A stretch of 64,000 nt of DNA from Phycomyces nitens (lineage: Eukaryota; Mucoromycota; Mucoromycetes; Mucorales; Phycomycetaceae): NCBI GenBank assembly GCA_022702545.1, contig JAHRBC010000002.1:1302001-1366000 (forward strand), read 5' to 3'. Position numbers and translations under genes: made by a program. The notes below the pieces were generated by a model that made no database searches, was not told the origin of the DNA, and saw only the letters and a list, made by a program, of their open reading frames with translations. This document shows, one piece after another, positions 31,238 through 41,382 of this stretch. How positions within the stretch are numbered: the first letter of the stretch is position 1; the number at the start of each line of letters is the position of its first letter.

Positions 31238-32365
31238 ATTAATAAACTTGCCTGGCTGTTCTCTGCTATTTTTCTCTTACGAGTCTGGTTTGCACTCTTA
31301 AAGATATCTTGAAGAAGATTCTTGGCACACCACATTCTTTTGCACTTGTAAATGTGGAGTGCTATTGTCCTAGCCGTGCCTCACTGGCCACAATCATTGA
31401 TGACAGGTACGTTGATTTTGTCATCATTGACCAAGAAGTGTCTTTGCTACTGTTGCTATTATTAGTCAAATAATCTCTTACCTACCCATGGAAAAAGTAA
31501 TTAGAGTATACTCCAAGCTTATCATGTCAAACTTGAAGGGCGGTAGAAATGCCAGTTTACTTGTTGAGCGCTTTGCTGTTCATAGCTTTGTCAGTTCAGC
31601 AAACAGCTCTCAGAATTATCCTAGTACAAGTCAGCTGTCCACATATAATGAAGCAAGTTTCTTAGATCTTCCAGATGGTGTAAGTGCTGCCCAGCTATGG
31701 GAGCCATTCAACTGACATGCCAGCTTGAATGATGATGACTTGGAAGGTGTCAGCAGCCCTGTTGTCAAGAATACTTTGGCAAAGTACTATGTGCAAAACA
31801 GTGGTATGAACAGTATTGAACTTGATGACCTGACGATTGTTGTTGCTTCTCGTCTTTGGAAAAATTCAACCATACATTCTTCATGTATGTACCAAAGAAT
31901 AAAAAACAAGACCAGACATGGCAATCATCATGTGATGTTCACCTGTCCATACAGAAAGTAAGTATTGGTGTTAGTCAAAATACAAAATAGAGATCACTCG
32001 CATTTTTTATATTTTTATCTAGCCGTTGCAATATAACTATTCAAAGCTGGTTTGTTGGCACTGTGGAATTTTATTTTGAGCATAAAGAGGTTGATGGCAC
32101 ACCGCACTTTCTGGCATTTGTTGAAGTGATGAAAGAGCATGGTACAGCAGCCCATGACTCATCTGTGCCAATCGTAATACGGCGGTCACACAGCTCAACT
32201 GGACAAACAACCCAGCCAAAATATGCTGTTAATGTGGATGACATTCAGCATCAAGTTGGGCTCATCCAGTACCCTCCGAGTAGTAATCAGTTCTTTATCA
32301 TTGCACCATATTACGTGTTTAATGACAATCTGCATGTGACCATGGGGAACCTTGCCACTTTATAA
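31238..32365 (+). pseudogene. Element E2 transposase-like C-terminal fragment
   Basis: Exons up to 31406, then 31466-31957 and 32023-32365 correspond exactly in length to those of E1, with GT-AG introns (donor GTAAGT at 31958). The in-frame TGA after LWEPFN (about 31713) is present here too. A few residues differ from E1, several of them from CpG changes. See the E1 copy for the protein description. Confidence 0.55.
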
Positions 32366-32774
32366 AAATTTTCTTTTTCTTTTTTCTTTCCTTATAAATA
32401 TCAATACCAAAAAAATAAAATAAAATGGCTAATAATGTCAAAAACAAATAAATTGTTTCAAAAAAACAGTAGCATAACTACCGTTTTGTTCACACAGGCG
32501 AAAAATTATTTTTCTCAAAAATGCGCAACATCTTCAACACCAAATAAAATGCTCATTTCAATAAACAACATTGCCTAAAAACTTACGAGCCCTTTATATG
32601 GTGCTACAACTACCTTATTGCCAGATGAAAAGACATTTTATGCAACTTTTATGAATCGGGATCAATGACGTTACCTGTCAACCACAATCTGCGGAGATAA
32701 AGTGCTCTAAAATCATAAAAAATGGTAGTTATGCTACCATTTTTGGCACAGCTACCAGTCCTTCCGCCATAGTG
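32366..32774. other. Right subterminal region of E2
   Basis: No gene. ACGGTAG-type motifs appear mostly as ATGGTAG, CAGTAG or ACCAT, the CpG-mutated forms of those in E1. Confidence 0.7.
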
Positions 32775-32817
32775 AGATAATAGTATTGTTGGACATTTTT
32801 GAATATTTTTAATAAAG

Positions 32818-33131
32818 TGTCAGAGTTGACATCGGTGACCGAAATCGGCTCTTAATAGGTAACCAGTAATGGTTGACCTTGTTGGGTAAACACTCAGACC
32901 TTGCCGATTGGTCTTCTTGCATATGTTTTGGAAAATGTCTCAAATGTCTCAAATGTCTTAGATTGCAAATATCTTGTCAGTATATCCTACTGGACAATCA
33001 TCATCTAAGACATATTAACGTAGCTATACATTTAGCCTTAAATCCGATTATATTTTGTATAAATAGTAAAAGGATTTGTATCAATAAAAAGGATCTATCG
33101 ATTACCTAAAAACTATTCTTTGAACTTGACG
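32818..33131 (+). repeat. LTR of the TGTCA/TGACA family, diverged, plus strand
   Basis: It starts TGTCAGAGTTGACAT, the same 15 bases that start the minus-strand solo LTRs at 22852 and 33901 when these are read on their own strand. TATAAATAG near 33058 and CAATAAAAAGG near 33081 follow. It ends near GAACTTGAC at 33130. What follows (33132-33248) may be internal sequence of the element, but no primer site could be fixed. Confidence 0.55.
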
Positions 33132-33248
33132 ATCCCCAGTGGTATTTGATTCTGCGACTTAGTTACAAGTGCCAGAAAAGAAATACCAGATCGATACCTG
33201 ACAAAAGAATTTGAGAAAGAAAAAAATAAAAAGAAATCAATAGAAAGT

Positions 33249-33828
33249 AACTAGTAACTCAGCCAAGCCTTCACTGAAAAAGCCACTATTCCTCAAAATT
33301 TAAACATCAGACTGTCGTTCCTGATCTAGGCTATCTTCCAATTCACTGTAAACGTAGTCGAATTGGTCAAGCTTTAATACACAGGAGTATTCAAAATAAG
33401 AGAGAGGATAAAAGATAATTTTTATTGTTTTGAATTTGGATATCTTATATAGTTTTCTAAATGATTATTCATCTTTGACTACACTGAAGAGGTGTCTAAT
33501 GTGTCGTTTTGGATCTGGGTTGTTCTTCCAATGCTATAACACAGCCAATATTGGTCAAACCCACTGGGAATCGTAAACGAGGATAAAAGAGTAAAAAGAG
33601 GATAGAAGATAGATACTTTTTATTCAATGAAATATTGTCCTCTTTTATATCTTTTCTAAACCCACTCAGCCATCATAAATGTCTGTTTCGGTTTCTAATC
33701 TACTTTTGTTATAACTAATGTCTTCTAGGTCTTCAGAGAGCAAAAGGGAATCAATTCGGTCGTCGTTCTCAAAAGAGAACTCTGTGTAATTGTCATCCTG
33801 ATTGGCTGACATTAATTCAGGCACGACA
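33249..33828 (-). repeat. MULE K terminal repeat relic, interrupted by repeat N
   Basis: In inverted orientation this matches 19759-20150 of MULE K, from CTCAGCCAAGCC through to AGGCACGACA. Repeat N (33320-33501) is inserted in it with TGTCGTT on both sides, where K has a single copy. The 29-bp block missing from K's right repeat is present, so this derives from a left-type end. Confidence 0.7.
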
Positions 33829-33900
33829 AATGTTCTTACAAAATTATTATAAACGGATTACAAATTTCTGTAATTACAAACAGATGAATAATCATTTCAA

Positions 33901-34248
33901 TGTCAAGTCTCGACTGGGTGTATCTTGCTAATGCTTGACTTAGATAAGTTTTGCAATAGATCACCACCAACTAGGACGTTTAGGATAAATAGGAATATAG
34001 AGAATTGAATGCTTTTTATTGTTACAAATCGTTGTAGTATTTATACAGATTTTATGAGTGAAACTATCTAAACTAATTACTCTTTACTCAAGACACATTG
34101 GTTATCTCTTTATGAGAGGCGATGAGAATATGTCTTGGTTTTACAAAAAAGGGGAACCAATCGGTATAACATTGAGGACATATGTTAAAAGCATTACCGA
34201 TTGGGTACCTGATTATCTGGGTTATTATTCGCTATGTCAACTCTGACA
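33901..34248 (-). repeat. Solo LTR (TGTCA/TGACA type), TSD TCAA
   Basis: It runs from TGTCAAGTCTCG to CAACTCTGACA and is flanked by TCAA at 33897-33900 and 34249-34252. It is nearly identical to the repeat at 22852-23231 but lacks the 33-bp tandem duplication. TATA and AATAAA signals lie on the minus strand. Confidence 0.85.
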
Positions 34249-34359
34249 TCAAATCATGCCTCATTTGTAAAGACAAGTCACTAGAGCTTGTTTCACCAAA
34301 ATTAGGCACGACAAGACGATAGAAAATAAGGAGATGCCAAAATACTAATGACGGAATAA

Positions 34360-34432
34360 TGGAGAAGCTGGGCGTCGATCCCAGTGCCTCTCGCATGCTA
34401 AGCGAGCGCTCTACCATTTGAGCTACATCCCC
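34360..34432 (-). tRNA. tRNA-Ala(AGC), one acceptor mismatch
   Basis: On the minus strand the 73-nt sequence folds with acceptor GGGGATG, D arm GCTC-AAATGGTA-GAGC, anticodon arm CTCGC-TTAGCAT-GCGAG (AGC) and T arm CTGGG-ATCGACG-CCCAG. The 3' acceptor strand reads CTTCTCC, which leaves a U-U mismatch where CATCTCC would pair; a G-U pair is also present. It may be functional with a weakened stem or be in early decay. An open frame on the same strand (34232-34450) is an artefact of the tRNA. Confidence 0.88.
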
Positions 34433-34442
34433 ATATACTCTT

Positions 34443-35314
34443 TGACACAAGTGTTATAGAATGTTCCAGCAACGACCACCAACCCTCAATTTACTAGTGA
34501 CTTTGAAGTTTTTACCTTGGGACAGTCGAAGACGTCACCTTCCCTTGGGACATGCAAGGCATGATCCGATCTCTTGGAATCATTTGTCTACGTCAACAGC
34601 CCCGTTGAGTTCTAAATGTTTTCCCCTTTCTTTTCCTTTGATTTATATTTCCTTTTTTGTTTGCTTCCCACTGCATTGCACTTGTTCCTTTCGCACTTCT
34701 TGATATTACTCCTTTTGTATACTTCCCGATAGTGCATTTCTCTCTTGATGTTTAGTTTCCTTTTTGTTTTCCTTTCGATTATTTCCTTTTGTGATTATGC
34801 CCGAAGAACTGTACACTCTTCTCGATAATCATCATTCAGCATAAGTTATATCTAGACTGTCACTACGTGCACAGTTGTCAATTAGTATAAAAGAGCTCCA
34901 TTTTTTATTCAATAAAATACATTCAGTTTTCTCTCTATTTCTTTTGAACATCGTCCCTGAACTTGAGCTATTGTCCTGCGGGAAATACTAAGTTGCACAC
35001 TGTTAGGATCTACAAGTACTGTCTCATCGTTTGTCTGTTGTCTGTTGTCTGTTTGTTCGTTTGTCCGTTTGTCCGTTTGTCCGTTTGTCCGTTTGTCCAT
35101 TTGTCCATTTGTCCATTTGTCCGTTTGTCCGTTGTCCGTTTACCTGTCCGTTTGCCTGTCCGTTTGCCTGTTTACTGTCTTTATCTATTTCAAGTCCCGT
35201 CTGATTGTCAAATTCTTCTTGTTGGATTGTCCTGAGCAAAATCACAAGAATACAATATATATTATTTATATATTCTGACCTGTTGCACCACACACCATAA
35301 CTCAACACGCGTCA
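34443..35314 (+). repeat. LTR-like repeat (type a) directly upstream of tRNA-Ala
   Basis: It starts TGACACAAGTGTTATAG 10 bp upstream of the tRNA-Ala 5' end and ends ACTCAACACGCGTCA at 35314, with TCTT on both sides (34439-34442 and 35315-35318). A TATAAAAGAG box near 34893 and CAATAAAATAC near 34910 fit an LTR. The 3' part contains motifs of ATTGTCCTGAGC type and the GTTTGTCC minisatellite. No retroelement interior is attached. Confidence 0.65.
35030..35172. repeat. GTTTGTCC minisatellite within the type a LTR-like repeat
   Basis: About seventeen units of GTTTGTCC and variants (ATTTGTCC, GTTGTCC, GTTTGCCTGTCC) stand in tandem. Open frames through it on both strands are artefacts of the period. 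Confidence 0.9.
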
Positions 35315-35318
35315 TCTT

Positions 35319-36508
35319 TGACACGTGTGTTGTAAGATTTCCAGCTTCACCCACTTCTCTCCATTTCACGTGACTTTTCCAAGGCCTTCCCTGCTAGAAA
35401 GCGTGACGTAGCATCCTGATCAACTTGGCAACGTCACCTTTCTCCATTTGCAAGTCACCTTATTTCTCATATCTCCCTTTTCTCCGCACTTCTTTGATTT
35501 TCCATATTTGTCACCCTCGCTCTCATTTCAAACCCCTCCTATCCATTTCCATATTTATCCATTGTACACTATTTTTGTCATCTATCTTCCTTTCCCTTCT
35601 CCCCACGTTGCTGTCTGTGCGCACTTATTTTTCTCTTCATGTTATCTACCTCTTTACACCCTCTCACACATCGGCACTTCATTTTATTCATACCCCTTCA
35701 TATCTCTGTCCCTTCTCTCACACTGCTCACTTTATCATATTACTGTTATCCATATCTTCATACTTCATATTTACATTGTCTTCGCACATTTTCATATCTT
35801 ATTTTGTCTTATCATATTTGTCCTCCCTTTTTATATTATCACCTTCACTGTATATCCCATTTTCTCATACTATCATATCTTATTTTGTCTTATCATCTCA
35901 TACCTCTCCCCCCAAAGTCATTATTATCCTTATCCATTATCTCATATACTGTTCTATTTTTCATTCACACACCCAATTCCTATATTTTATTATTAATCAA
36001 TTCACCATTTATCACTAAGTAACATTTTACGAAGTCTATATAAGAGACCAAAATTTCAATCAATAAACATTATCAGTTATCTCTCTCTTATTTTCCGTCC
36101 CTGAATTAGTGAATTGTCTTGTATAGAAATTCCTAAACATACTTCGTGCCAAGATTGATTTTCCTTTTCATCCTTTTCCCTTTTTCCTGATTTTGTAACT
36201 TCCCAGTACCTTGCTGTCAACTTGATTAATTGTCCTGAGCGAAATTATCTAGTTCTCTCTCTCTATTTGTATTCCTATCCCTTGTATCCATTGCTGTCAA
36301 GAATATATCTAACTGTCCCGAGCAAAGTTCATATATCTCTGTCTATTTCTTCATTTTCTCTTCTTTTGTCCTCTTGCTGTCTTTGAATTGCGGTTCTACC
36401 CCCGTTGTATTCATTCTTTATTGCACCCTCGTTATTGTCAACGTGAGGTATTCAATTTACTATATTTTTCTGACTCGTTTTCACTCACAACAAACTCAAC
36501 ACGCGTCA
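35319..36508 (+). repeat. LTR-like repeat (type b), complete
   Basis: It runs from TGACACGTGTGTTGTAAG to CTCAACACGCGTCA; the ends form an imperfect inverted repeat. TCTT precedes it and TCT(T) follows. CTATATAAGAGACC near 36037 and CAATAAACATTA near 36061 give LTR-like signals. The 3' part has an imperfect duplication of about 80 bp (36206-36350) with TGTCCTGAGC/TGTCCCGAGC cores. Its plus strand is nearly free of purine-rich stop codons, which creates long overlapping open frames that are not genes. Confidence 0.68.
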
Positions 36509-36511
36509 TCT

Positions 36512-36920
36512 TGACACAGTGTGTTGTGGTGTTGTCGGCCTCAGTCGCAACCCGATTTTTGGGCCGTTTTGGGTAGCCAAGGTCACTGACGGTGCAGGTA
36601 GTCATGACGTGGTCCTCAATTTATTTCATTTGCCGACAGCGGGTGAAGACCTTTGGACCTTTTCCCTTTGACATTTTTTTCTTGTCTCTCAATTTTTCTA
36701 ATTTTTCCTTAACAAAACCTTTTCCCCTTTCTTTCGATTTCCACTCACACTAAAATTTAGTGTTGTGTTTTGTTGTACACTTCTTTAACAATTTTGGTAA
36801 AGAATCTCTCGTTAGTCAAGTCTACAAATCTCCCAACAATTTTCTCATTTATTTAGTTTTATTATTATTTTTATTTTTATTGATTCTATTCTATCCAATC
36901 TTCTGTCAACTCTTCCGTAT
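36512..36920 (+). repeat. LTR-like repeat (type c), truncated by a CACTA relic
   Basis: It starts TGACACAGTGTGTTGTGG and continues with a block resembling the type c unit on the minus strand at 3949-4499 (TGTCGGCC versus TTGGCCG). It is cut at 36920 by a CACTGCAAAAG terminus. The third repeat in the stack upstream of tRNA-Ala. Confidence 0.45.
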
Positions 36921-37395
36921 CACTGCAAAAGAGGGGCTGTTTGTAGTACCAGAAATCCGGCATTATGGTACTGAAAAGGGGTGGGTTTCGCCTAGTTTAA
37001 ATATTTTTTCAACTAGGAGGCATGCTAGCTTCACAGGTACCTCGGTGTTGTGGTTTGCAGTAGTAGAAACATGTAAAAATGTGCCGCAGGTGAGGTCTGT
37101 TAGCACTTTCGGTATATGGATCTGATTTGGAACGATGAAAAAAAGTATTTAAAAGAACAGTTCTATTTTGGTCTTCTCAACGTGGTCGTTGAAATGTTCA
37201 GATACGTCATATATTTTTATGTTGCGAGTAGTAGAAACTCAATGTATCTACTAGTGGTTACTACCCAAGACCAATCAAATCAAATACTTGAAAGCCTCTT
37301 TATTCTTCTTCACCAGTAATATATCACCCATTATTTGATTTCTCATTTATATTGGATTGGTAATGGTTTACGCTTTTATTTTGGTTGAATGAAGG
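36921..37395. mobile_element. Relic of a G-type CACTA element, one end
   Basis: It starts CACTGCAAAAGAGGGG and, from about 37080, follows the left end of G1 (42591-42890) with many changes: GTGCCGCAGGTGAGG, GTTAGCACTTTCGG, CTTCTTCACCAGTAATATAT. The sequence stops matching near 37395 and no second end is seen. Open frames in it are not conserved. Confidence 0.7.
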
Positions 37396-37855
37396 TTGCC
37401 GGGGTTTTCGGACCCAGATTTAAGTACCGATTTGTTAGTTATATCAATGAATATTCAAATTCAAGATAAAGTTTTTAATGCAAATGTGACTAGTTTTTAA
37501 TTTTATATCCAATAATATAATTTATTTTTATTTTGATATTTTCTCTATGAATATTACTCCTATTTTGATAAAAGTTATATCATTCGTTCTGAAATTGTTT
37601 TGTGATCAATATCAATATATAACAAGCATATAATACTTTGTCAGAAAAACTATCTATAGATTATAATAAAAAGTTAAATTAACAAACCATGTTTTGTGCT
37701 AGTTATATATAAAAAAAAATAAAAATTACTAAATTATAAGTATAGTCTAGTTGTAAATTTTTTACTTATCAAACAAATGGCCCATGTTCAATTCATGGTA
37801 AAGTCTTTTTTAATAATTTATATATAATTTTTTATATTTTTAAAAATATTTTATT
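37396..37855. other. AT-rich 3' flank of the Merlin-like gene, with tRNA-like relic
   Basis: No gene. At 37739-37805 a tRNA-like piece has an intact T arm (CCATG-TTCAATT-CATGG, 37782-37798) and a D-arm-like AGTATAGTCTAGTTGTA, but no pairing anticodon or acceptor stems. It may be a decayed tRNA or tRNA-derived repeat. The Merlin element terminus should lie here but was not identified. Confidence 0.3.
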
Positions 37856-38399
37856 TTAATCTTCAGCATATTCTTCATTATTATCATAAACAAATTCAAA
37901 ATCTGTAAATATGGCAGCTGAATTTATATTTCCAAAAGAAACTTCTCTTAAGGTTTTAAGTAAACCTTCCCAAAGTTTACCCTCATACTTTCTTCTCCAA
38001 ATGAATTCCATGACACTACGGCGAGAGGAGTGGGAACAGCTACCGAAACGGTAACATAACTGCCGTTTTTTCTGATTTTAGACTGCTTTTTCTCCGCAGA
38101 TTGTGGTTGAAAGGTAATGTCATCGATCCCGATTCATAAAAGTCGCATGGAATCTCTTTTCCTCTGGCAATGAGGTAGTTGTAGTACCATAGAAAGGGCT
38201 CGTAAAATTTTAGGTAACGTTGTTTATCGAAATGAGCATTTTATTTGGTGTTGAAGATGTTGCGCATTCTTGAGAAAAATAATTTTTGTCCTGTGTGAAC
38301 GAAACGGTAACATAACTACCGTTTTTTGAAACCGAATTTTTGTTTTTGACATTATTAGCTGCTTTATTTTATTTGGTGTCCGTATAATAATATAAAGAA

Positions 38400-39000
38400 G
38401 TATAGAGAGGGCATTATAAAGAATGAATTATAGAATAGAGAGGCTACTCATGGTGACGCGTCAATTATTCTTGAATATGTAGTACAGTGCAATAAAATAG
38501 AATTATTTCCGTCTGGTAGGTATTGATTGAGTCGTTGATGTTGGACGTCATCTACATTAACAACTGCAAATGTCGGTTGTAGTATATAGCCCGTTGTACA
38601 AAGTACGGGCTGCTACTTTATTTCTGCTACATACAAGTCATCGTTTGCAATGCCGTGCTCCTTCATGAGTTTTTTCTAAAGTAACAAAGTATTGACTAGA
38701 GTCTTAATCTCTATACTAAAAGTAGAGATGAACAATAGTAATGAGCTGGTTTTCATTAGTTATATTGTGATTACTAGGTAAGCATGTACAAATAGCAAGT
38801 GATTCTTACTTTGTGTTTTTACTAATACTATATTTATTTTCTACAAGGACAAGGGGGTGTTGGGTGGTGATTGTTGGTGCTAATCTTGCCGATTGGGTAT
38901 TTAAATGAAGAATGCAAAGTTGAATCCGTCCAATGATGGACATTAACAATGACAGTGGAAAAATCAACCTCCATAGCATTCAAATCAGTATGTCACAGGT
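38400..39000 (-). pseudogene. Element F relic of the E-family C-terminal gene
   Basis: Short stretches match the E1 gene (TTGATGTTGGACGTCATC corresponds to the E1 exon end, and the region near 38960-38995 to the TGA region), with many stops and indels. No frame of note survives. Confidence 0.55.
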
Positions 39001-39069
39001 AATAACTAAACAGAACTTCATTTATACTATTCTTATGCCATGTATAACATTAATATTTAAATAGAAAAA

Positions 39070-39600
39070 TTGACTGAAAAGCTTACACAGTTGGTCACCA
39101 CTTCTCCCATTGAAAATATCCCAAAAACAAGCTTTAGTATATGTATGTGGTTACAAAAGTTTAATATTATGATACATACTCATTGCTATATTGATATAGC
39201 CGCTAATTTCAAAGTATCTAATGAGCTTATCCAGTTTACTTATAATTCTCTCTATGAATTGAGTGGAACAGCTTTGTAATGGGCCTCGGCGATTTATTAT
39301 ATGAAAAAAGGTGTGTCAGGTAATTTTGAATAGTTTATAAGAGACCGAGATATAGTCTTGCTATAAACTTGTTGGGAAAGTAAGTTGCGCAGATTCTTAA
39401 AGTGTATCTTATGGAAAAGGTAATAATCGATTGTAACAACAATAAAATACTATACTATGATTTAACTTGTGTTTTTATTTTATCTGGCAACGCAAAAGTT
39501 ATATTAAGATACAAGGGCCATTCCTTTGTTCACAATGTAAAGGATATGGTTATTATCCATGCTTGGCAAGTATCGGACAGCAAGCTATTTTATTAATATT
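39070..39600 (+). other. Decayed gag-like open frames in element F
   Basis: Frames at 39070-39279 and 39402-39596 read SFSICMWLQKFNIMIHTH, FTYNSLYELSGTAL and, past a stop, a WASAIYYMKKG-like stretch. The pattern recalls retrotransposon gag capsids (hydrophobic helix, Leu-x-Gly-x-Ala-x-x-Trp), but identity is weak. The sequence is absent from E1-E3, so it is either an old insertion or ancestral content lost from them. Confidence 0.3.
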
Positions 39601-41382
39601 TTTACCAAAAACCTTTGCAGTCAAATGAAGATTGATCAACCCAAAGGGACATTCAAAAGTCAATAGTTTGTTAAAGTGTTTGGTTTGTATATATTTTTCA
39701 TTTATTATAAATGGATATTTGGTATAAAAAGGGATCTATTGGACAAATACCTTGATTAGCTTGGTAAGTTAGCAATTGATACAGGTGGTGGTCTCAAAGA
39801 AAAGAGTAAACTTCATTTACATAATATGCTTTATCATTAAGATCAAAAAATACGGCACAAGAGAACCCTAGAGAATAACCTTTGTTTTTGTTAATATTTT
39901 TCTCAAACCATCCTTTGACTATGAATCGCGGCATCAACTAAAAGCATGGTCTTATATTATCAAACACTATTTAATTGACGAGAACACTATCCTATGGCCA
40001 TAAAATAATATAATGGTCTATCTCAGAATCAATATAAATATTATAGAATGCTGTGCACCAAAAGACTTGGAAAAGGCTTTACAATCAATAACCAAGCTCA
40101 TAAATAAATAATAGAGAATAATAAAGTAAGTTGACTCTTTAATATATGTTTTGAATACACATTATAGTTAATACAATATTATTTATCACAATATAGCAGC
40201 AAAGTGCAAGTCGTTCTTTTCTTTTTTGAAGATGAGATGTTGCAACTTGGTGATGGCGTCGAATTAGCAATCATGACAGATGTGCAACGGGTGATTGCTT
40301 TGTTGATCATCTATTGCTAATCTAATGCCAATATAATATTTCTACTCTTTAATATAGCTCTATACCGCCAAAAACGAGTATTGTGTAAGTGCTAAGCAAT
40401 AAAACAAGGGTTTAAGATTGTTCTTTTAGGCAACTCTTATTGGCCCCGTTGCATTTTTAGCATATGCTTAGTGTGCTTTCTTTTTCTTTTTCTTTTTGCT
40501 TCTCTTGTCTTGTCTTTGCAATGACTCTTTGAATTAAAACCAAATGAGCCTCCTTCATGTAAGATCGGCACGGTTATAAACACCTGATTGACATCCCGAT
40601 TGAACCATCTTTAGCTCGATTACCTTTGATTTAGGAATGAAATGCAGCTCGCTCTTTTTTCCCCAGAAACAAAAGAGCGAAAACTTTTTACGGCTATATT
40701 ACAATACGGTTTGTCCTTTTTACACTTGGCAATCTCTGTAAGATATACACTTTTCTTTTCTAATGAGCTGATTACTCTGTTTGCTACAATGAGATTCGAA
40801 TCAGTTTTGAATCATATGATTTGAATATGCCAAAGTTGATTTTCTATGGTAAGACGATTGTCTAATAATTATATTATTCTTCAACTAATTTTTCAGTACA
40901 TATTCTATTGACCTCCTATTACATATAGTGTTTATTTCTGGAGATCCCTTTCAGTATAATCATTCAAAACAAGAGGCATGGTATAGTAATTGACAAGCAT
41001 AATATATACTTGTAAGCAATACAAAATAATGTACTAGGTTTATATGATCGCTTCTTTTTCTAACCACAATGAATTTTTAGCAATTGATGAATGCTAAGGA
41101 TCATCTAATGTATATCAACGTAGTATTATTATGCGTGTATAGCTTATAACAAAGGTTTGTACTATATATGTTTTATAATATTAAATAGCATTAGTTTTAA
41201 GTATTTTTCTATAATAATTGTGCGCAAAATACGGTATGAATTAAATCAAGACATTCTATAATAAAGAATAAACCATTCTTTCAAAAGAATGGTCGTAAAA
41301 GAATAGCAGAACCCATTATCAAATAGAGTACTATAAAAGAGAGGTTATAGTGTATAACGGAAGCATTTTTGGTTGGATAAAA

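Larger units (their letters stand above)
23413..32774. mobile_element. Element E2, CACTACGGC element interrupted by a Ty3 element and a solo LTR
   Basis: The left end is CACTACGGCGGAAAAAAC at 23413 and the right end CTTCCGCCATAGTG at 32774, so the right terminus has changed from CACTACGG to CACTATGG. Without its insertions it matches E1 in reverse. Pieces are 23413-23691, 29486-30857 and 31238-32774. The bases next to its ends (AAT and AGA) do not match, so the flanks may have been rearranged. Most differences from E1 and E3 in the ends are CpG transitions. The stretch 29486-30857 has no gene. Confidence 0.85.

Noticed and set aside
31680..31730. A 44-nt intron removing the shared TGA of the E-family gene
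   Set aside because: Donor, branch and acceptor look good, but the joined frame meets a stop two codons later.
34232..34450. Open frame of 72 aa on the minus strand starting MCQRVYGDVAQMVERS
   Set aside because: It is the translation of the tRNA-Ala gene; this kind of peptide is a well-known false annotation.
35024..35308. Open frames through the GTTTGTCC repeat on both strands
   Set aside because: They are products of a period-8 tandem repeat and encode only repeating peptides.
36760..37319. Open frames of 121 and 67 aa
   Set aside because: They lie in an LTR-like unit and a decayed CACTA end, and the frame is not kept in G1 or G2.
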